Under the pieces are notes generated by a model. That model had not been told where the DNA came from and made no database searches. It saw only the letters and a program-made list of their open reading frames with translations. A program made the translations under genes and the position numbers. This document shows, one piece after another, positions 12,393 to 24,800 of a stretch of DNA of 64,000 bases. Numbering within the stretch: position 1 is the first letter of the stretch; every line of letters starts with the position of its first letter. The stretch lies in NCBI GenBank assembly GCA_946699065.1, contig CAMPDV010000004.1, forward strand, positions 1,364,001 to 1,428,000, given 5' to 3'. Source of the stretch: Loxodes magnus (Eukaryota; Ciliophora; Karyorelictea; Loxodida; Loxodidae).

Positions 12393-13955
12393 ATTGACTA
12401 TTTTAGTTATGGAGTCAGATTAATAACAAAATAAGCAATCTAACAAAATAGCTTTAAAAAGCTTATGAAGTATATTTTTAATTATATACACTCTCTAACT
12501 TTTCTATTAATAGCCAGATTTATTATTAACTTAAAAAGAACACACTTCATCGCTAATTACTTTATATACCTGCTTTATTAAATAACTAGAAATATCTAGT
12601 ATAAGCTTCTTAAATATGATGAATCTTCACTTTATAGCCTTATAGCCTTATAGCCTATAGCTTTATAGCTTTTTAGATTATCAGAATTTGGAGAGCTTGC
12701 ATGTTTATATACCTAATCTTCTTTTATAGAGTTTAGAGGCTTTTTACTAAGAGTTTAGTATCATATGTAAATATCTAGACTGGGGTATTTTGATCCAAAT
12801 ATGAATATTTAAGGCAATAATTATGCATTTAGCTATCAATTAGAGTTCTTGCCATTAAAAACTAAAAGTAAGTTTTAAATAATTATAGGACAGTTTGATT
12901 TAAACAGAAAGGATTTGAATTGCTATCCATTCTTATCAACTAAGAAAAATAGAATCCATTCTTTATATTAGACAATTCTTCATAAAATGCCTTAAGTAAA
13001 ATACACTAGCAATATCTCTAGGGAACTACTAATAATTAGAATTAAAAGTAATCAACTAGATACTTAGTAAGGACACTATTGATTATAGCGTATTATATTA
13101 TGTATAGAGTTTGCAATCAATTAATAAAAGCAAGCTTAAATCCTCATTTTACTAGTTTTATATTTAGAGACAATCTAATAGCTAAAGTACAAAGTTGCGT
13201 TTATTATAAAAATGAATATATATTAAGATATATCTATTTCGATTATACAATAAAGCTTGCTAATCATAGTTATAAAATCAAATAATATAAATAGTGTTAA
13301 GTTTAAATAAAAGATTCCTCTTTCTTTACCTTTTAAGATAAAAAAGCTATTTCAAGTTTTTAATATAGATAAGATAAGCTTATAGAACACTTAAGGAAAT
13401 AATAAAAGAGTGTTATACTTTAGTTTAGACTATAAATAATTATATCCAGGTATCAAAAAATTTGTCTTCTTAACTTTATTTCATAGATTTCTGAATTTTT
13501 AAAAGTTAAATAAGTTTAAACATAACAACCAGAGGATTAAGCATAGTAGTTTATTCTATATTTAATTATAAAAAGATTAGAATATATTTTAATAAGATAC
13601 CAGGCTAAATAGAATTATTAAGCTGAGTCTTGGATATAATTTATATTCAAATCTTAAGTTCAATGAAGATATTTATAGTTAGCACTTTATTCAGAACAAT
13701 TCTAACAATAATCTTAAGAACTGAGACTAACGTTTCGTAAAATTAGGATTAGTATTAAAGAGAGCTGATAAAGTTAATATTTAAATATATTTTAAAAAAT
13801 AGCTATATGTACAAACTTCAATATAGGGTTATTTATTTATACCTTAGTTTTCTTAAAAAGATTGTTGTTAATTCATAAATAAACAGCTAAATTAAGAAAG
13901 ATTATTTGAATAGTTTGAATTTGAGAAATTTAAAGGTTTCCGTTAATAATTTTAA
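12393..13955. other. Intergenic spacer
   Basis: AT-rich DNA between the divergent kinase and the Lys/Glu-rich gene, presumably holding both promoters. Contains a short tandem repeat at 12631-12660. I see no protein-like frame or RNA gene. Confidence 0.5.
12631..12660. repeat. Short tandem repeat, unit TTATAGCC
   Basis: About three and a half consecutive copies of an 8-nt unit, trailing into a diverged TATAGCTTTATAGC stretch. Upstream of the kinase gene on its 5' side; it does not match known ciliate telomere repeats. Confidence 0.7.
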
Positions 13956-14915
13956 ATGGGTTGTAGAAATAATAAAGCCTTAGAATAAGAAGTTGTTAAG
14001 ACCACTGCTGATTACTTGTCCAAAGTTTCGAATCTACTCTATGCTTACTCTATTTAGGAAGGCTCTTCTGGCTCTCAGAAGAAAAAAGAATTAAATTAAT
14101 CAACAGAAAAAAGTGTATAATCTAAGAAAAAGCAGAACACATAGACCGAATATATTAAAAAAATGAAATTAAGAATACCTGAACTATAGTAAATGGAAGA
14201 ACATAAAAATAAATCCAATTCTGAGCTTTTAAAGGTTTTCCTTAAGGAATGGAATGATGAAAAACTGTAAAAAAAATAGTAACTAGAAAAAACCGAAATT
14301 AATAAAGTAGCTTCTGACAATATAGAAATAGAAAAGGAGGGAAAAAAATAAGAAGATGCATAAAATCAGTAGCCTGAAGAAAAAACCGAAATTAAGGAAA
14401 AATAAAAAAAAGTAATTGAAAAAAAGAGTGAAGAGAAAAAAAGTGAAGAAAAAATCGGTGAAGAAAAAATTGTTGAAAAATAAAAAAAACCAACTGAAGA
14501 AAAAAGTGAATCGAAATAAAATGAAAAATAAAAGAAAGTAGAAGAATAAAAAATTGAAGAAAAAAGTTCTGAAAAATCAAAAAAGAAAAACGAAGAAAGG
14601 TAGAATTCAACTGAGAAAATAGTTCAGAAAGAAAAAAGAAAACGAGAAAAGAGTCCAGAAGTTCAAAAATCAAAGAACTAGAAAAGTGAATAGAAAATTG
14701 AATAGAAAAGTGAATAGAAAAGTGAGCAGAAAGAATAGAAATCTTAAGGTGAAGATCTATATTCATGAATTGAAAATATAGTAAACTCTTAAATTGAAAA
14801 AAGCAAAGAAAACAAAAATGAAGAAGAGAAACCAGCAAAAGGAGAAAAAGAGAAGGGAAAAGATTTCGATGAAAAGCCAAAAAAGAAACGTAAGAAGGAT
14901 AAGTCTAAAGAATGA
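13956..14915 (+). CDS. Lys/Glu-rich low-complexity protein with MGC acylation-type N-terminus
   Basis: 319 residues. It begins MGCRNNKALEQE, the pattern used for N-myristoylation on Gly2 plus palmitoylation on Cys3, so membrane anchoring is a fair inference. Residues ~20-140 are moderately charged; ~150-270 is a long imperfect repeat of EEK, KSE and QK units, probably a single extended charged helix or disordered. The C-terminus has a nuclear-signal-like cluster KPKKKRKKDKSK. It ends at TGA 14913-14915, in exact register; if that TGA were Trp a further in-frame TGA lies about 20 codons on. TGA within YSWIENIV is Trp. No homologue recognised. The antisense strand looks like a hydrophobic ORF but is only the shadow of this charge-rich sequence. 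Confidence 0.7.
14395..14760 (+). repeat. Degenerate Lys/Glu-coding repeat
   Basis: Purine-rich stretch (almost only A and G on the plus strand) built of related 9-15 nt units encoding KSEEK, EEKIVEKQ and EQKSEQKS. It lies inside the Lys/Glu-rich gene; slippage is the likely origin. Confidence 0.7.
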
Positions 14916-16527
14916 AATAAAACTGATAATTAAATATCTACATACTTCATTTTTCAAAATATCTCATTCTGATAAAAAGTATCTTACTGCCTTCATATTA
15001 ACTATTCTTAAATATCTCTCTTGTTTTTAAGACAGAAGCTTTAAAATTATAGCAATTTAATTAAAAAATGATAAAAAGATAAAGAAATGATCTTATATTA
15101 TAATATTTAGATACTTCTAATAAAATTTATAATATTAAGTATTATTTTAGTTAGAGTAAAATTCATTTCTTTCTTAAAAATAAGAAAAACTAACTTACTT
15201 GGTACATAATTCAAAACTTTCAAAAGTTTAATTTATTGTAGATTAAAGGAAAATTGCTGGAAGAATGGCAAATATATTCCAAGTTTCATCAAAAGAATGA
15301 TATTATCAGGTATTTTGATCTATAGAATAAAAAAGTTTAAAAATAAAAGAATGGGATGAACTAGATAGCCAAGCAAAATTATAAGCTAAAAGGTCATAAA
15401 TTTGAATAAGCAAGAGAAATGATAAGTAAAATAAGAAATATGAAATTTAATTAGCCTTTGATAAATTTAAAAGATATCATTAATAATAAAATATAAAGAT
15501 AATTTAAGTAAATTAAATGTTCCATACAAGCAAGACGCAATATAAAATATTATATTATCTAGTATTTCATTAAAACTAAAAGTAAAATCAATTTTAAACT
15601 AATCTGCTATAATCTATCATTCATAATCTATTAAATCTCTAGGAATTTGAATCTATGATTAAAGACATTATTAATAAATATAATAATTTTAATCTGAAGG
15701 ATGTTAAAATAAATTAAGATATATCAAGAAAGGAAAATAAAAGTTAAAAATACTAGCTATTAATTTATTTAAATAATAATAATATCATTTAATATGTCTT
15801 TACTATATTTTCATATAGATAATAAAACTGTTTATTTTACATCTAATTCATCATTTCTATTTTATTCATTGCTCATGTTCTTTTTCTTTTTCTTTTTCTT
15901 CTTGTTCTTGTTTTTCTCCTTCTACTGCTACAACTTTATCCAAATCGTATTTATTTAAATTAATAGAATTTAAACTTAATATTCTTACAAAGCTTATGAT
16001 ATTTAATTAATTGCAAGTTATTAAAACTATTAGCATCTTCTAAATTATTTTATTTTAGTATGCAAGCAATCTTTATACTTAGATATTTAATTATACTATT
16101 TATTTTATTATTAAGATTCTTCATTGAATCATATTCTTTATATTAGATTATAATTATCATCTTTTATAAGTGTATATTTAAGGTTTAAAAGTTAGGGATT
16201 AGTTTTAGTATAATAAACTTAGTAATTTACATCTTTAAATAAGGAAAAACCTTAAAAAATAAACTTTTTCTTTGATCTACTACTTTTTAATGTTTTAGAT
16301 AAATTTTACCTTTGCATTTAATTTATTTCGCTGTAGTATTATAAATAATAAAAAGCTTAAGCTTACAGCTTAAGTATTTAAAGGTTTCTATAAGAGATAT
16401 TATATAATATACTAGAGTTTCAATGCTAATTAGAATATATTTAGTATGGTATGAATATAACTAAAGAAGCTACTATTTTAGTTAAAATTAGTTAAAAGAA
16501 TTTTGATTAATGTTTATAAAAGTTTCT
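14916..16527. other. Intergenic region with possible small coding fragments
   Basis: AT-rich. Two stretches stand out: a plus-strand protein-like fragment at 15241-15570 (listed separately) and a minus-strand tail near 15863-15960 reading YDLDKVVAVEGEKQEQEEK and ending at TGA, with a (CTTTTT)-type purine/pyrimidine run. No RNA gene seen. Confidence 0.4.
15241..15570 (+). CDS. Possible coding fragment, start unresolved
   Basis: One plus-strand frame reads as a plausible basic helical protein: KLLEEWQIYSKFHQKNDIIR, then KLKGHKFEQAREMISKIR. Composition differs clearly from the surrounding AT-rich spacer and only two of the Gln are at unlikely places. I find no start Met and no clear terminator, so this may be an exon whose partner I could not join, or a pseudogene. 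No family recognised. Confidence 0.3.
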
Positions 16528-19007
16528 TCAGTGCTCATCCTTCACCACATTATAGTCATCACGTAAATCATACTTAATGCTTTATTATTCTAAAGTATTG
16601 TTAATTTCATTAAATAAGAAGCGATCTGAGCCATCTTCCTTTTTTTCCTATATATCCTCTAATATAGTTTCATTTATAGGGTGCTTAGATTCATCGGGAG
16701 TTATATCATTAGCTTTTCTATCATTCTGAACAGTTTCGTTTTTCTACCTTCTCATTTGATGTCCAAATGGAATGATTATTCGTTTTAGAATTTTTCAATC
16801 TATATCCTTAGTGAGATTTCAGTTAAAATATGCCTTTTTATTAGTGAAAATTTCGTGAGGAGATCGTGTAATTTAATCAAAATTCATGTGTTCGAAAACA
16901 GAAGTAGGTAACATCTAAAATGATTTAAAAAAGCCTTTTTCATCGAAATATTAGACATCCTCATTATGTAGCGTAAAGTTAGCATAAGTGACTGCTACTT
17001 TTTAATAATGATCTCCGCCATGCACATTTTCAGGATTTGTCCAGTCATTATGTAGCGCTCTAGGAATATACGGATTTATAACTGTTTTCTACAAAAATCA
17101 TAAGAAGTATTCTACAAGCGAAACTAGGAAATCACAAGGAACGAAGGAATCTTTATAATCAGGCCACATATACTAAACATGAATTTAAGACCAATATAAG
17201 TTATATTTATCCAAATAAAACCTGAAAAAATCAGGATGAGTATTGGATATGTTTTCCTTAGGAATTACGTTTGGAGAACCAGTAGTCATGGCAAATCCTA
17301 CTCTTCTTCCAAAGAAAGGATTATACATAATATTGTTAACCATATATTTAGCATAGTGATATATATCCTTTGCAACAATTATATCTTCTTCTCCGTACAC
17401 TATAGCTCTATATTTTATAAATCCTAATGTTAGATTTAGTAAGAAAAACGCATGAGATGAACACAGAAATTCTTTTTCCATTCTACTATTTTAAATGAAC
17501 ACTGGAATTTATGGCTTTTTGTGATAGATGTGAATTATGTTTAAATACTTAGTCATATTCCTTATCACATTTGTAACATCTGAGAAATTTCCATCTTGGC
17601 TAACTATTACTAATGATTTTTTTATATCAAGGACATTTCTATAAGTTTCTAGAGTCTATTATAAAACCTCAGCTCTTTTATATGCCATTATTACAAAGGG
17701 AATATATCCTCTTTCTAAGTTCCTCTCCTTTTCAAGGATTTTTATTTGCTAGAAAATTTCTTGGTACTATTAGGTTAAATCTTCATTGAAACTATAAACA
17801 GGGCAGAAATGATTATAAATGTAAGACTCAGAAAAGAAAGTATCTGACAAGTAATCTTTCTTTTGCACAAGTCAGTATTCGAATTAATTTAGCCAGTACA
17901 CATTTTTCACTAGCTTAGCTTAATAAGTAGCTTAACTATTAAGCCAATTAATTCCTAAATGTATGTCTCTAATCTGAGCTTCACTTTAAATATTGTCAAA
18001 GTCAGAGTAAAATGCCAACTAAACAATAGAATTTTCTCTCATATCAAAAAAGATTTGGTTAGTTAACAAATCCTTTACTTCTTAATCTGTCAATAACTTG
18101 TTAGAAAATAAAGCAAAGTTATCAATTCTTCCCTAAAAATAGTGGCTCCAAATCTGTTTGTTTTATTCATATATAGACTTTTTACCTATTATCTGCGCTC
18201 CTAATGCTAAAGGATTGGCAGTTTGCATTAGTCTGTAATACTTTTCAAAAAAGATTTAAAACTAAAGCTTCTAGTCAATGTAAATATTGCATTGCTATTT
18301 ATTTAAAGAACCTAATGCAGTAATAACCAGAACTAGGTAATATCATTAGTCATTCTTTATTTTTATCTTAGTGTTTAGAAAGTTAGATCCAATTTCACTT
18401 CCTAAATCAACATGAAGGAAGTCATTTATTATTATTAAACTATAGCCCCAATAATTTGTCTTAATATCATTTCCTCAATATTTATTTGATATTAAAACGT
18501 ATTTCTATCCATTTTCTTCTGTTGCTTTAGGACTAAATTAGAACCAAATCGATACAGATAGATCAGGGAAATCTAAGGCTCTTAATGGCCCTGCTACAGT
18601 CAAGTAATTATTTCCATGTAAAACATAGGTAATATTGTCAGGGAAAGAAGTATTTAAATAATTAGAATCCGCTTATTAAGCTCTTGCTTTGGGTTTTCTT
18701 CTTACTGATTTGTATTTACTTTCTGATTATTTTCTTCCTTTTTGATTCTAATTTCTTGAGACAAGTCTGATTAAATTTTATCAAATTAAGGCTATTTCAA
18801 AAAATCTTCACTACTCTCACTTTTCTTTTCAGGCTATTCATCCTTCAATTCTTAATTTGATAGCAAATCCACTGTTTCATCACAGGTTTTAGATGAATCT
18901 TTATCTTAACCCTAATTTCCAGTTTATTAACTTGTAGTTAAAACAGTTAGAAAAGTTATCAAAACTCATAGGTAAATAATCTTCGTAAAGAACCCTTGAG
19001 ATCTCAT
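16528..19007 (-). CDS. Secretory-pathway GT13 (GnT-I/POMGnT1-like) glycosyltransferase with LamG-type stem
   Basis: About 820 residues. Met at 19007 leads into a signal-anchor helix (KIIYLWVLITFLTVLTT), then an acidic Lys/Glu/Gln stem. A laminin-G/concanavalin-type domain follows (SVSIWFQFSPKA ... GYSLIIINDFLHVDLG ... HYFQGRIDNFALF), then a GT13 catalytic domain: PFVIMAYKRAEVLQQTLETY, VSQDGNFSDVTNVIRN, SRMEKEFLCSSHAFFLLNL, and the metal/UDP site GEEDIIVA near residue 530 in place of the usual EDD. GT13 enzymes add beta-1,2 GlcNAc to mannose in Golgi glycans. Between the acidic stem and LamG the frame must shift by an intron of 3n+2 nt somewhere in 18690-18830; I cannot fix its borders. Total length (3n+2) agrees with one such intron. 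Ends at TGA after VVKDEH. Confidence 0.85.
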
Positions 19008-20122
19008 TTTTAATTACTGATGGAAATGAAATGCTTATAAATTAAACTTATTTAGCTATTTTACTTTTTTAACTATTTAATACTCAAAATTTATCTCCAT
19101 AACTAACTAAGTTTAAAGCAGTTAAGCTTTTATTTATAAAGCATCTAGTAAAATCAGTGAGTATCTAATCTTTTCCTTTTAAGTTTGCTAGTGGAACACT
19201 TAAATTTCTCGATGATAAGTTTAAACTAAATATTAAGCAAATTAATAAGTAACTTCAGCTTTTTAAATGCCTTTATATACTAATGATTTGCTAGAATTGA
19301 AATACTAAACTTAGTTAACTTTAGATATTAAATTAAACTAAAGATTATTCATCCTAATTATAATCAATATTCACACTTTGCTATTCATTTTATATTATAT
19401 AGTTTGCTTGCTTCTAGCTTTGCTTATTATTATCGCCATAATTTAAATATTAATTCATTGTAGCCAACTACATCTTTTTCTTTGCTTCGACTGCAAATCA
19501 ATCTAGAACTAGTCTACTTTTGGTATTTCTTAATGGTTTATTGCTTTAAATTAACTGTTTAAATATGCTTTCTCCTGTAAAATCAAGAAATGATTATAAG
19601 AAGTTAAGTAATTTATTCTCCCTAAGATAGTAAATCTAGTCATTAATTAACTAAAGAATCTATGATTGAGATGCTAAATCATTCGAATTAAAGTAATTTA
19701 AAGAGTAATAAATAACCAAGCTAAGGTAGAGTAAGCTTAGTAATTTAAGAATGGAAAGGTATCTACTTAAAATTAGTTAAGAGTAATAATAAGCATTAAG
19801 CTTTTAACTATAGTATTAGGTAACATGCATAAAGACAATCAAACAAATATTCATAGCTGAAACTACACATAAAGGTTTTTGTTCTTATCTTATATTTTGT
19901 TGTTAAAGTAATTTTATCTGGAAGTACATTTAAGGATAACAAAAGTTATCTGGATTTGATGAAAAAGATGTTTACCAAGAGATATTAAATTTAGATAATA
20001 GAAACTAAATATTTCTAAAAGAGTTGAATATTTTATAGGGAAAATTCTAATAGCAGCAAGTTAAATTTTAGATATTTAGCTAAGTAATAACTTTATTTGA
20101 AGTTAGTAAATATATATAAACT
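19008..20122. other. Divergent intergenic region with an unresolved minus-strand gene
   Basis: AT-rich region between the GT13 gene and the plus-strand gene at 20.1 kb. It contains the probable minus-strand coding region at 19255-19690. Plus-strand 19955-20090 also reads as a helix (DEKDVYQEILNLDNRNQ) in a frame not joined to the next gene; meaning unclear. Confidence 0.4.
19255..19690 (-). CDS. Hypothetical protein, 5' end unresolved
   Basis: One minus-strand frame reads as convincing protein: LINDQIYYLRENKLLNFLQ, SFLDFTGESIFKQLIQSNKP, then LVLDWFAVEAKKKMQLATM and a Gln/Asn-rich tail ending at a TGA at 19255-19257. The Trp in LDWFAVE is TGA. No in-frame Met is visible upstream before the sequence becomes AT-rich and hydrophobic, so a first exon and tiny intron are probably missing from my model. 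No family recognised with confidence. Confidence 0.45.
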
Positions 20123-21838
20123 ATGAAAAGCTGAAAGTAAATTGAAAAATAGTTTTAGGATGTGGACTTTATTGAGTAATAAGTAAGATATAGATATGAT
20201 ACTAAAGTACCTACTCTAAAAAAGGCTTCTAAGCTTGCTAATAGAGAAGAGTGAAAGCATCTTAAAATAAGAAAGCATGCATACCTAGATGAGATCAAAG
20301 TTGATTTATATTATGATAATTTAATCTATGGAATTCCTTAGGATTAAAATGGTCTTTCACTTCCTTTGAATCTCTAATAGAAGGAAATTTAGAATCTTTA
20401 TGAAAAGGAGATATATTTAGAAGATAAGAGAAGGAAAAGTGTTCATCATTCAAGATCTAAAACTTAAAATAGAAAGCAATCCAAAATTGATTTTAAACAA
20501 CCTGAAAACGAAATATCAAGCTAATAAAGTTAATTTTCCTTTACTTAAAATAATCTAAATGAAAGTTAAAATTTGAACAAAACAATGAGTGAATAACTTT
20601 CAAAAAGAAAGTCTTGAAAAACATAGCAGCTTAAAAACATTTAACGAGTGAGAAATGAAGCTGCAGTTAAATAATTAGTTTTTACAAGAAAAGAAAGTGA
20701 AAATTACGACAATGTAATGAGGCAAGTTGAAGAATCCAAATTAAAGTACAAAACGGAAATGAATCAAAAGGAATAAAGATTTATTGAAGCTACATAGATA
20801 AAAACTAAATAAATAGATGAAGTTTTGCAGCCTTCTGATTTGGATATTTCAAGTAGCAAAATTTTATTTGTAGAAGTACCAAGACCTAAATCAAAGCCAT
20901 TTAATTAGGAAAAATCAGAAAATATCGATACAAATATGGAAAATAAATCTTAATAAACGAAAAAATAATAACAATTTCAAACTGAATTAGCTCAATAAAT
21001 ACCTACTATTTAGATGTTTAAAGAGAATAGCAAAGAAAAGAATTAAGACTTTTTATATCTTTCTTCTGATATAACGAGTGAACATTTATATTATTTTAAA
21101 ATAAAAATACAGCGTGATTTGCTTCCTTCATTCTAAAGTACAGTTGATATACAAATTTTAGACATAACATAAAACGAAATCCCTTCCATAAAGCTAAAAG
21201 GTTGTTGCATTGATATATAAGACTATATTATATTTGGAAATGGAAGCGTAATTTTCAATCCTTTTAAAAACTTTTACTGAGTCAAAAGTCCTTTAGAGTT
21301 ATACAAGCATACAGTAAGAGTAATAGTTTATGTTGAAGTTAAAGAAGAAAATTAATAATCTCCAAGATAAAAGAAAATTATTAAGCTAATAGACAGATTT
21401 TTGCATTTTGGAAAAAAATAAGAAAACAGCCAAGGAGAAATTATATTGAATAAGATATATAATTACTTAAAGAAGCTTAAAGGATAAGAACCTGAATAGA
21501 ATGTTGATAAAGAAGTCCAGGAATATATACATAAAATGTTTCGTTAGTCTTATTCTTCAGCAACTACTCCAAATGGATTTAAGGCTGTTTACTCAAGAAT
21601 GAACGAAAAGCAAAATCCTGTAATGTAAATTCAATTCTAGAAGAAAGAAGATCCACAAAGACTTTTTTATAATAAGTAACCTAGGCCTCCCTCTTAAGCT
21701 AAAAAACCTAGACCTTTCTCAGCTTAAATTTGCAGAGCACAAAGATACTAAAAAAAGGCGAGTAAAAGAGTAGATTTACTAATATCAGGAAAAAATTTAT
21801 TCCCTGACTATCTATACTAGGATGATTTTACTTCTTAA
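20123..21838 (+). CDS. Hypothetical protein with a folded central domain and Pro/Lys-rich tail
   Basis: 571 residues from ATG 20123 in one uninterrupted frame. The first ~280 residues are Lys/Gln-rich and largely helical or disordered. Residues ~310-440 look folded, with a beta-rich segment SEHLYYFKIKIQRDLLPSF, IKLKGCCIDIQDYIIFGNGS and HTVRVIVYVEVKEE. The tail is basic and Pro-rich and ends SGKNLFPDYLYQDDFTS. TGA appears several times as Trp (for example NFYWVKSP). After the natural-looking C-terminus there is no in-frame TGA for several hundred bases, so I place the end at TAA 21836-21838. No family recognised; the central domain could be C2-like but I see no diagnostic motif. Confidence 0.65.
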
Positions 21839-24800
21839 TTTGTTAATTAAGTTTAAACCAAAAATAATTAAATTTCTCTTTTTCATCAACAATTTAAATT
21901 ATTGTTTTCATAGTAGAAATACATATCTAATTGCAAGTAAAACTATAGCGCTAATTATAAATAAAAAATTTTATGCATATAAGAAATATCATTTTAAGTA
22001 GTTACTTCCTTTTCAAACTTTCAATTATTTCGTAAGCATTTTGACTTTTTTAATAAATACTAATTTTAAGAAAAAAGAGGAAAGATAAAAAAGATTTGAT
22101 AATAAAGCAAAAGCTAATTAAAAAACTTTCTAAGGTCTTATAAATAAGATTTTCTTAATGTTTTTAAGAAACTTAATTAGTTTATTAGATTATAAAGAAT
22201 TTAAAATATTTTATTCTTTTATCAATATAAAAATATACTTCTATAGAATTAAATCATTATTTTTTTAGATAATAAAGCATATTCCTACCTTTAGAGACAT
22301 ATAAAATGCTATATAAATATAGAATTAGGTTAGTAAATTAATTCATTGATTATCCATTACAGATATGAAATATTTGATTGTTTTCTTATATAAATACATA
22401 AACCTTTACTAAATTTATTTTAATAACTAATACTATGTATTCCAAAATATAGCTAAGTAAATTACATTTTCTTGAGCACTGCATAGAATCGAAGTTTACT
22501 TAATATTTTATTAATTTTGAAGTATTGATTGATGACTTTTAAATTAAATTATATCTTTAGTTTATAAAGAATTTAAACAATTTTATTGATATACTTTCTT
22601 AATTTTTTGAAAGATTTACAAGAGTATCTTTTTAGATTATTTATTTAAGAAAATAATTTTTAATTAAATTTGCTTGTTATTATTTGCATTAGATTTTTCT
22701 TTTAAATTAATAATTAGAATTATAAATAGATTTCAATTAATGTCCTCACAAAACATAATAATTATCAGAATTCTTTTTTTCGTATCTATTATAAAGAGAA
22801 TAGTTAACTAATCTTACATATTTGATTTTTAAGAATTAAGGATATTAACTTGAAATTAAAACGAAGATTCTGGTAATTTTATCTTTATTTTTTCCTTTTT
22901 TACTATGTTTTTATTATTCTTTGCTAAGTTTTTGTTATTTAATGCTCTTCCTTTGCTTATCTTTTTTATGCTTTTGTTATTTCAATTTATTAAACAATTG
23001 AAAATTAAATTATGAAAAAACTCTTTATGCCTTTCAATGCTGTTAATGATTAATAAACTAGATATAATTTTAATTGGATTATTTAATTTTTTAGAATAAA
23101 GAAATGTAGTTTATATAGCTTATATTCTCAGTAGCTATTTATACTATAATGTCTTTTCCAATTGCTATTAAAGCAAGCATATCTAAATATAATTTAGTTC
23201 CCAGTTTCAAATTAATTTTAATTAGGCTATTTAATATTAAAATAGATTGATTGCTTTTATTAATGCTTCTAAGTTCTTATTCCTAGTTAAATTTAATTAG
23301 ATTTATAAGAAGCAATAAGATTGCTATTTTGCTCTTATGGTTTAAATAAAGGTAATAGTTTAATTCTAGTAAAGTGTCTAATATAAGAAAGAAAGTCATT
23401 CTAACTATATAGCTATTCTATTTTTAGCTTTTTTAATTGAATTTTTCTATAGCTATAATCCTCTGCTAATTGCTTTCCTATAAAATGCAAATTAATCATT
23501 TAAATAGAAGGAAGAGAGTACCGGTAGTATATCTGCTTTCTATAAAAGATGTAGATCACTTTTCAATAAATCAGAAAGGGCATAAATAGATAATAAATTT
23601 CTAAAGCGAAATTTTAATAAATTAGATGGTAGATCACAATCTTACTATAAGTCATCTTAATTCTCTTTATTTTCTAAGTAACCTATTTCCTGATTAATTA
23701 AATTAAATTTTTAGAAATTAAACTAAGCAATATTTATATAGATTGGAGGCTTAAATCTAACTCAACTAAAAATGATTGAAAATAAAGTGTAAAAATGTGG
23801 ATATCTTAGTGATTTTGAGGCTATTTTCTTTGTCTAATTCAATATATTAAATAAAATGAAAATTTACTTTTATAATTAGGATCTTAAAAAGATATCGATA
23901 TGTATAGTGCAAAGCTAAGATTGAAAGTTAAAAATGATATTATATTAAAGAACTATTGGAATTTAATTCTTGATCATCCTTAAAACTATGATAAATCAAT
24001 AGTTTTTAAAATTAAGCAAAAAATCAAATTCAGTATTTGACTGTAACTAAAAAAGACTTAGAAACTTATAAGAAAGTTTAGAATGGTATCTCAAATAATA
24101 AAAAAGGAACCTTCTTTTAAATTTTAGCGATAGTAGGAAAAATTATCTTCCTTTAATTTAAGAATCTATATGTAAAAATTGAATTCTCACTTCAAAGTTT
24201 TAAAATAAAAGTATTATGCTAGAAAAATTACTTTCTATTACAATAAAAATCGCTTATCTTATCATCTACAATATGATAAATATTCAAAGTATTGCATAGC
24301 AAAATTGGCAATGCTTATAAAATCAATGAAAGCATGTAGATTAAGTAGATTAGCTTGACATAGCCTCTTCTAATCTGAGTTGATTAAAATTTCTCAGATT
24401 AGAGAGAAAATCTTAAAAATTATAAATTTATGAATCTGCTCAAATACAGTAATAGTAAGTCATTTCTTAGCTGATATTGAATGAAGATTAAATTTTTCCA
24501 ATTTTGCTACCAGTTTTTAAAAGAGTAAAGCTATTAAAAAATGAATTAAATTATTTGAATAGGCATAATACACCAATCAATCAATGATTATTATTACATA
24601 GGATAGAAAATTAAAATTTTACCTAAATTATTAATTACAACTAGAAAAGAAAAAATATAAACGCTATACATGCTTTTAATTCAGAAAAGTAAATTTTGAT
24701 ATATCAAGAAATTTTAAATGTGATTTAAATACCTTTTTTTCATTTAATTTAACTTTAGAATATTTTAAGGAAAATTTTGCCATATGAATGGAAGATGATG

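Noticed and set aside
14392-14880. Minus-strand hydrophobic Phe/Leu/Ser-rich ORF
   Set aside because: It is the antisense of the purine-rich Lys/Glu repeat of the plus-strand gene; its composition follows from that alone.
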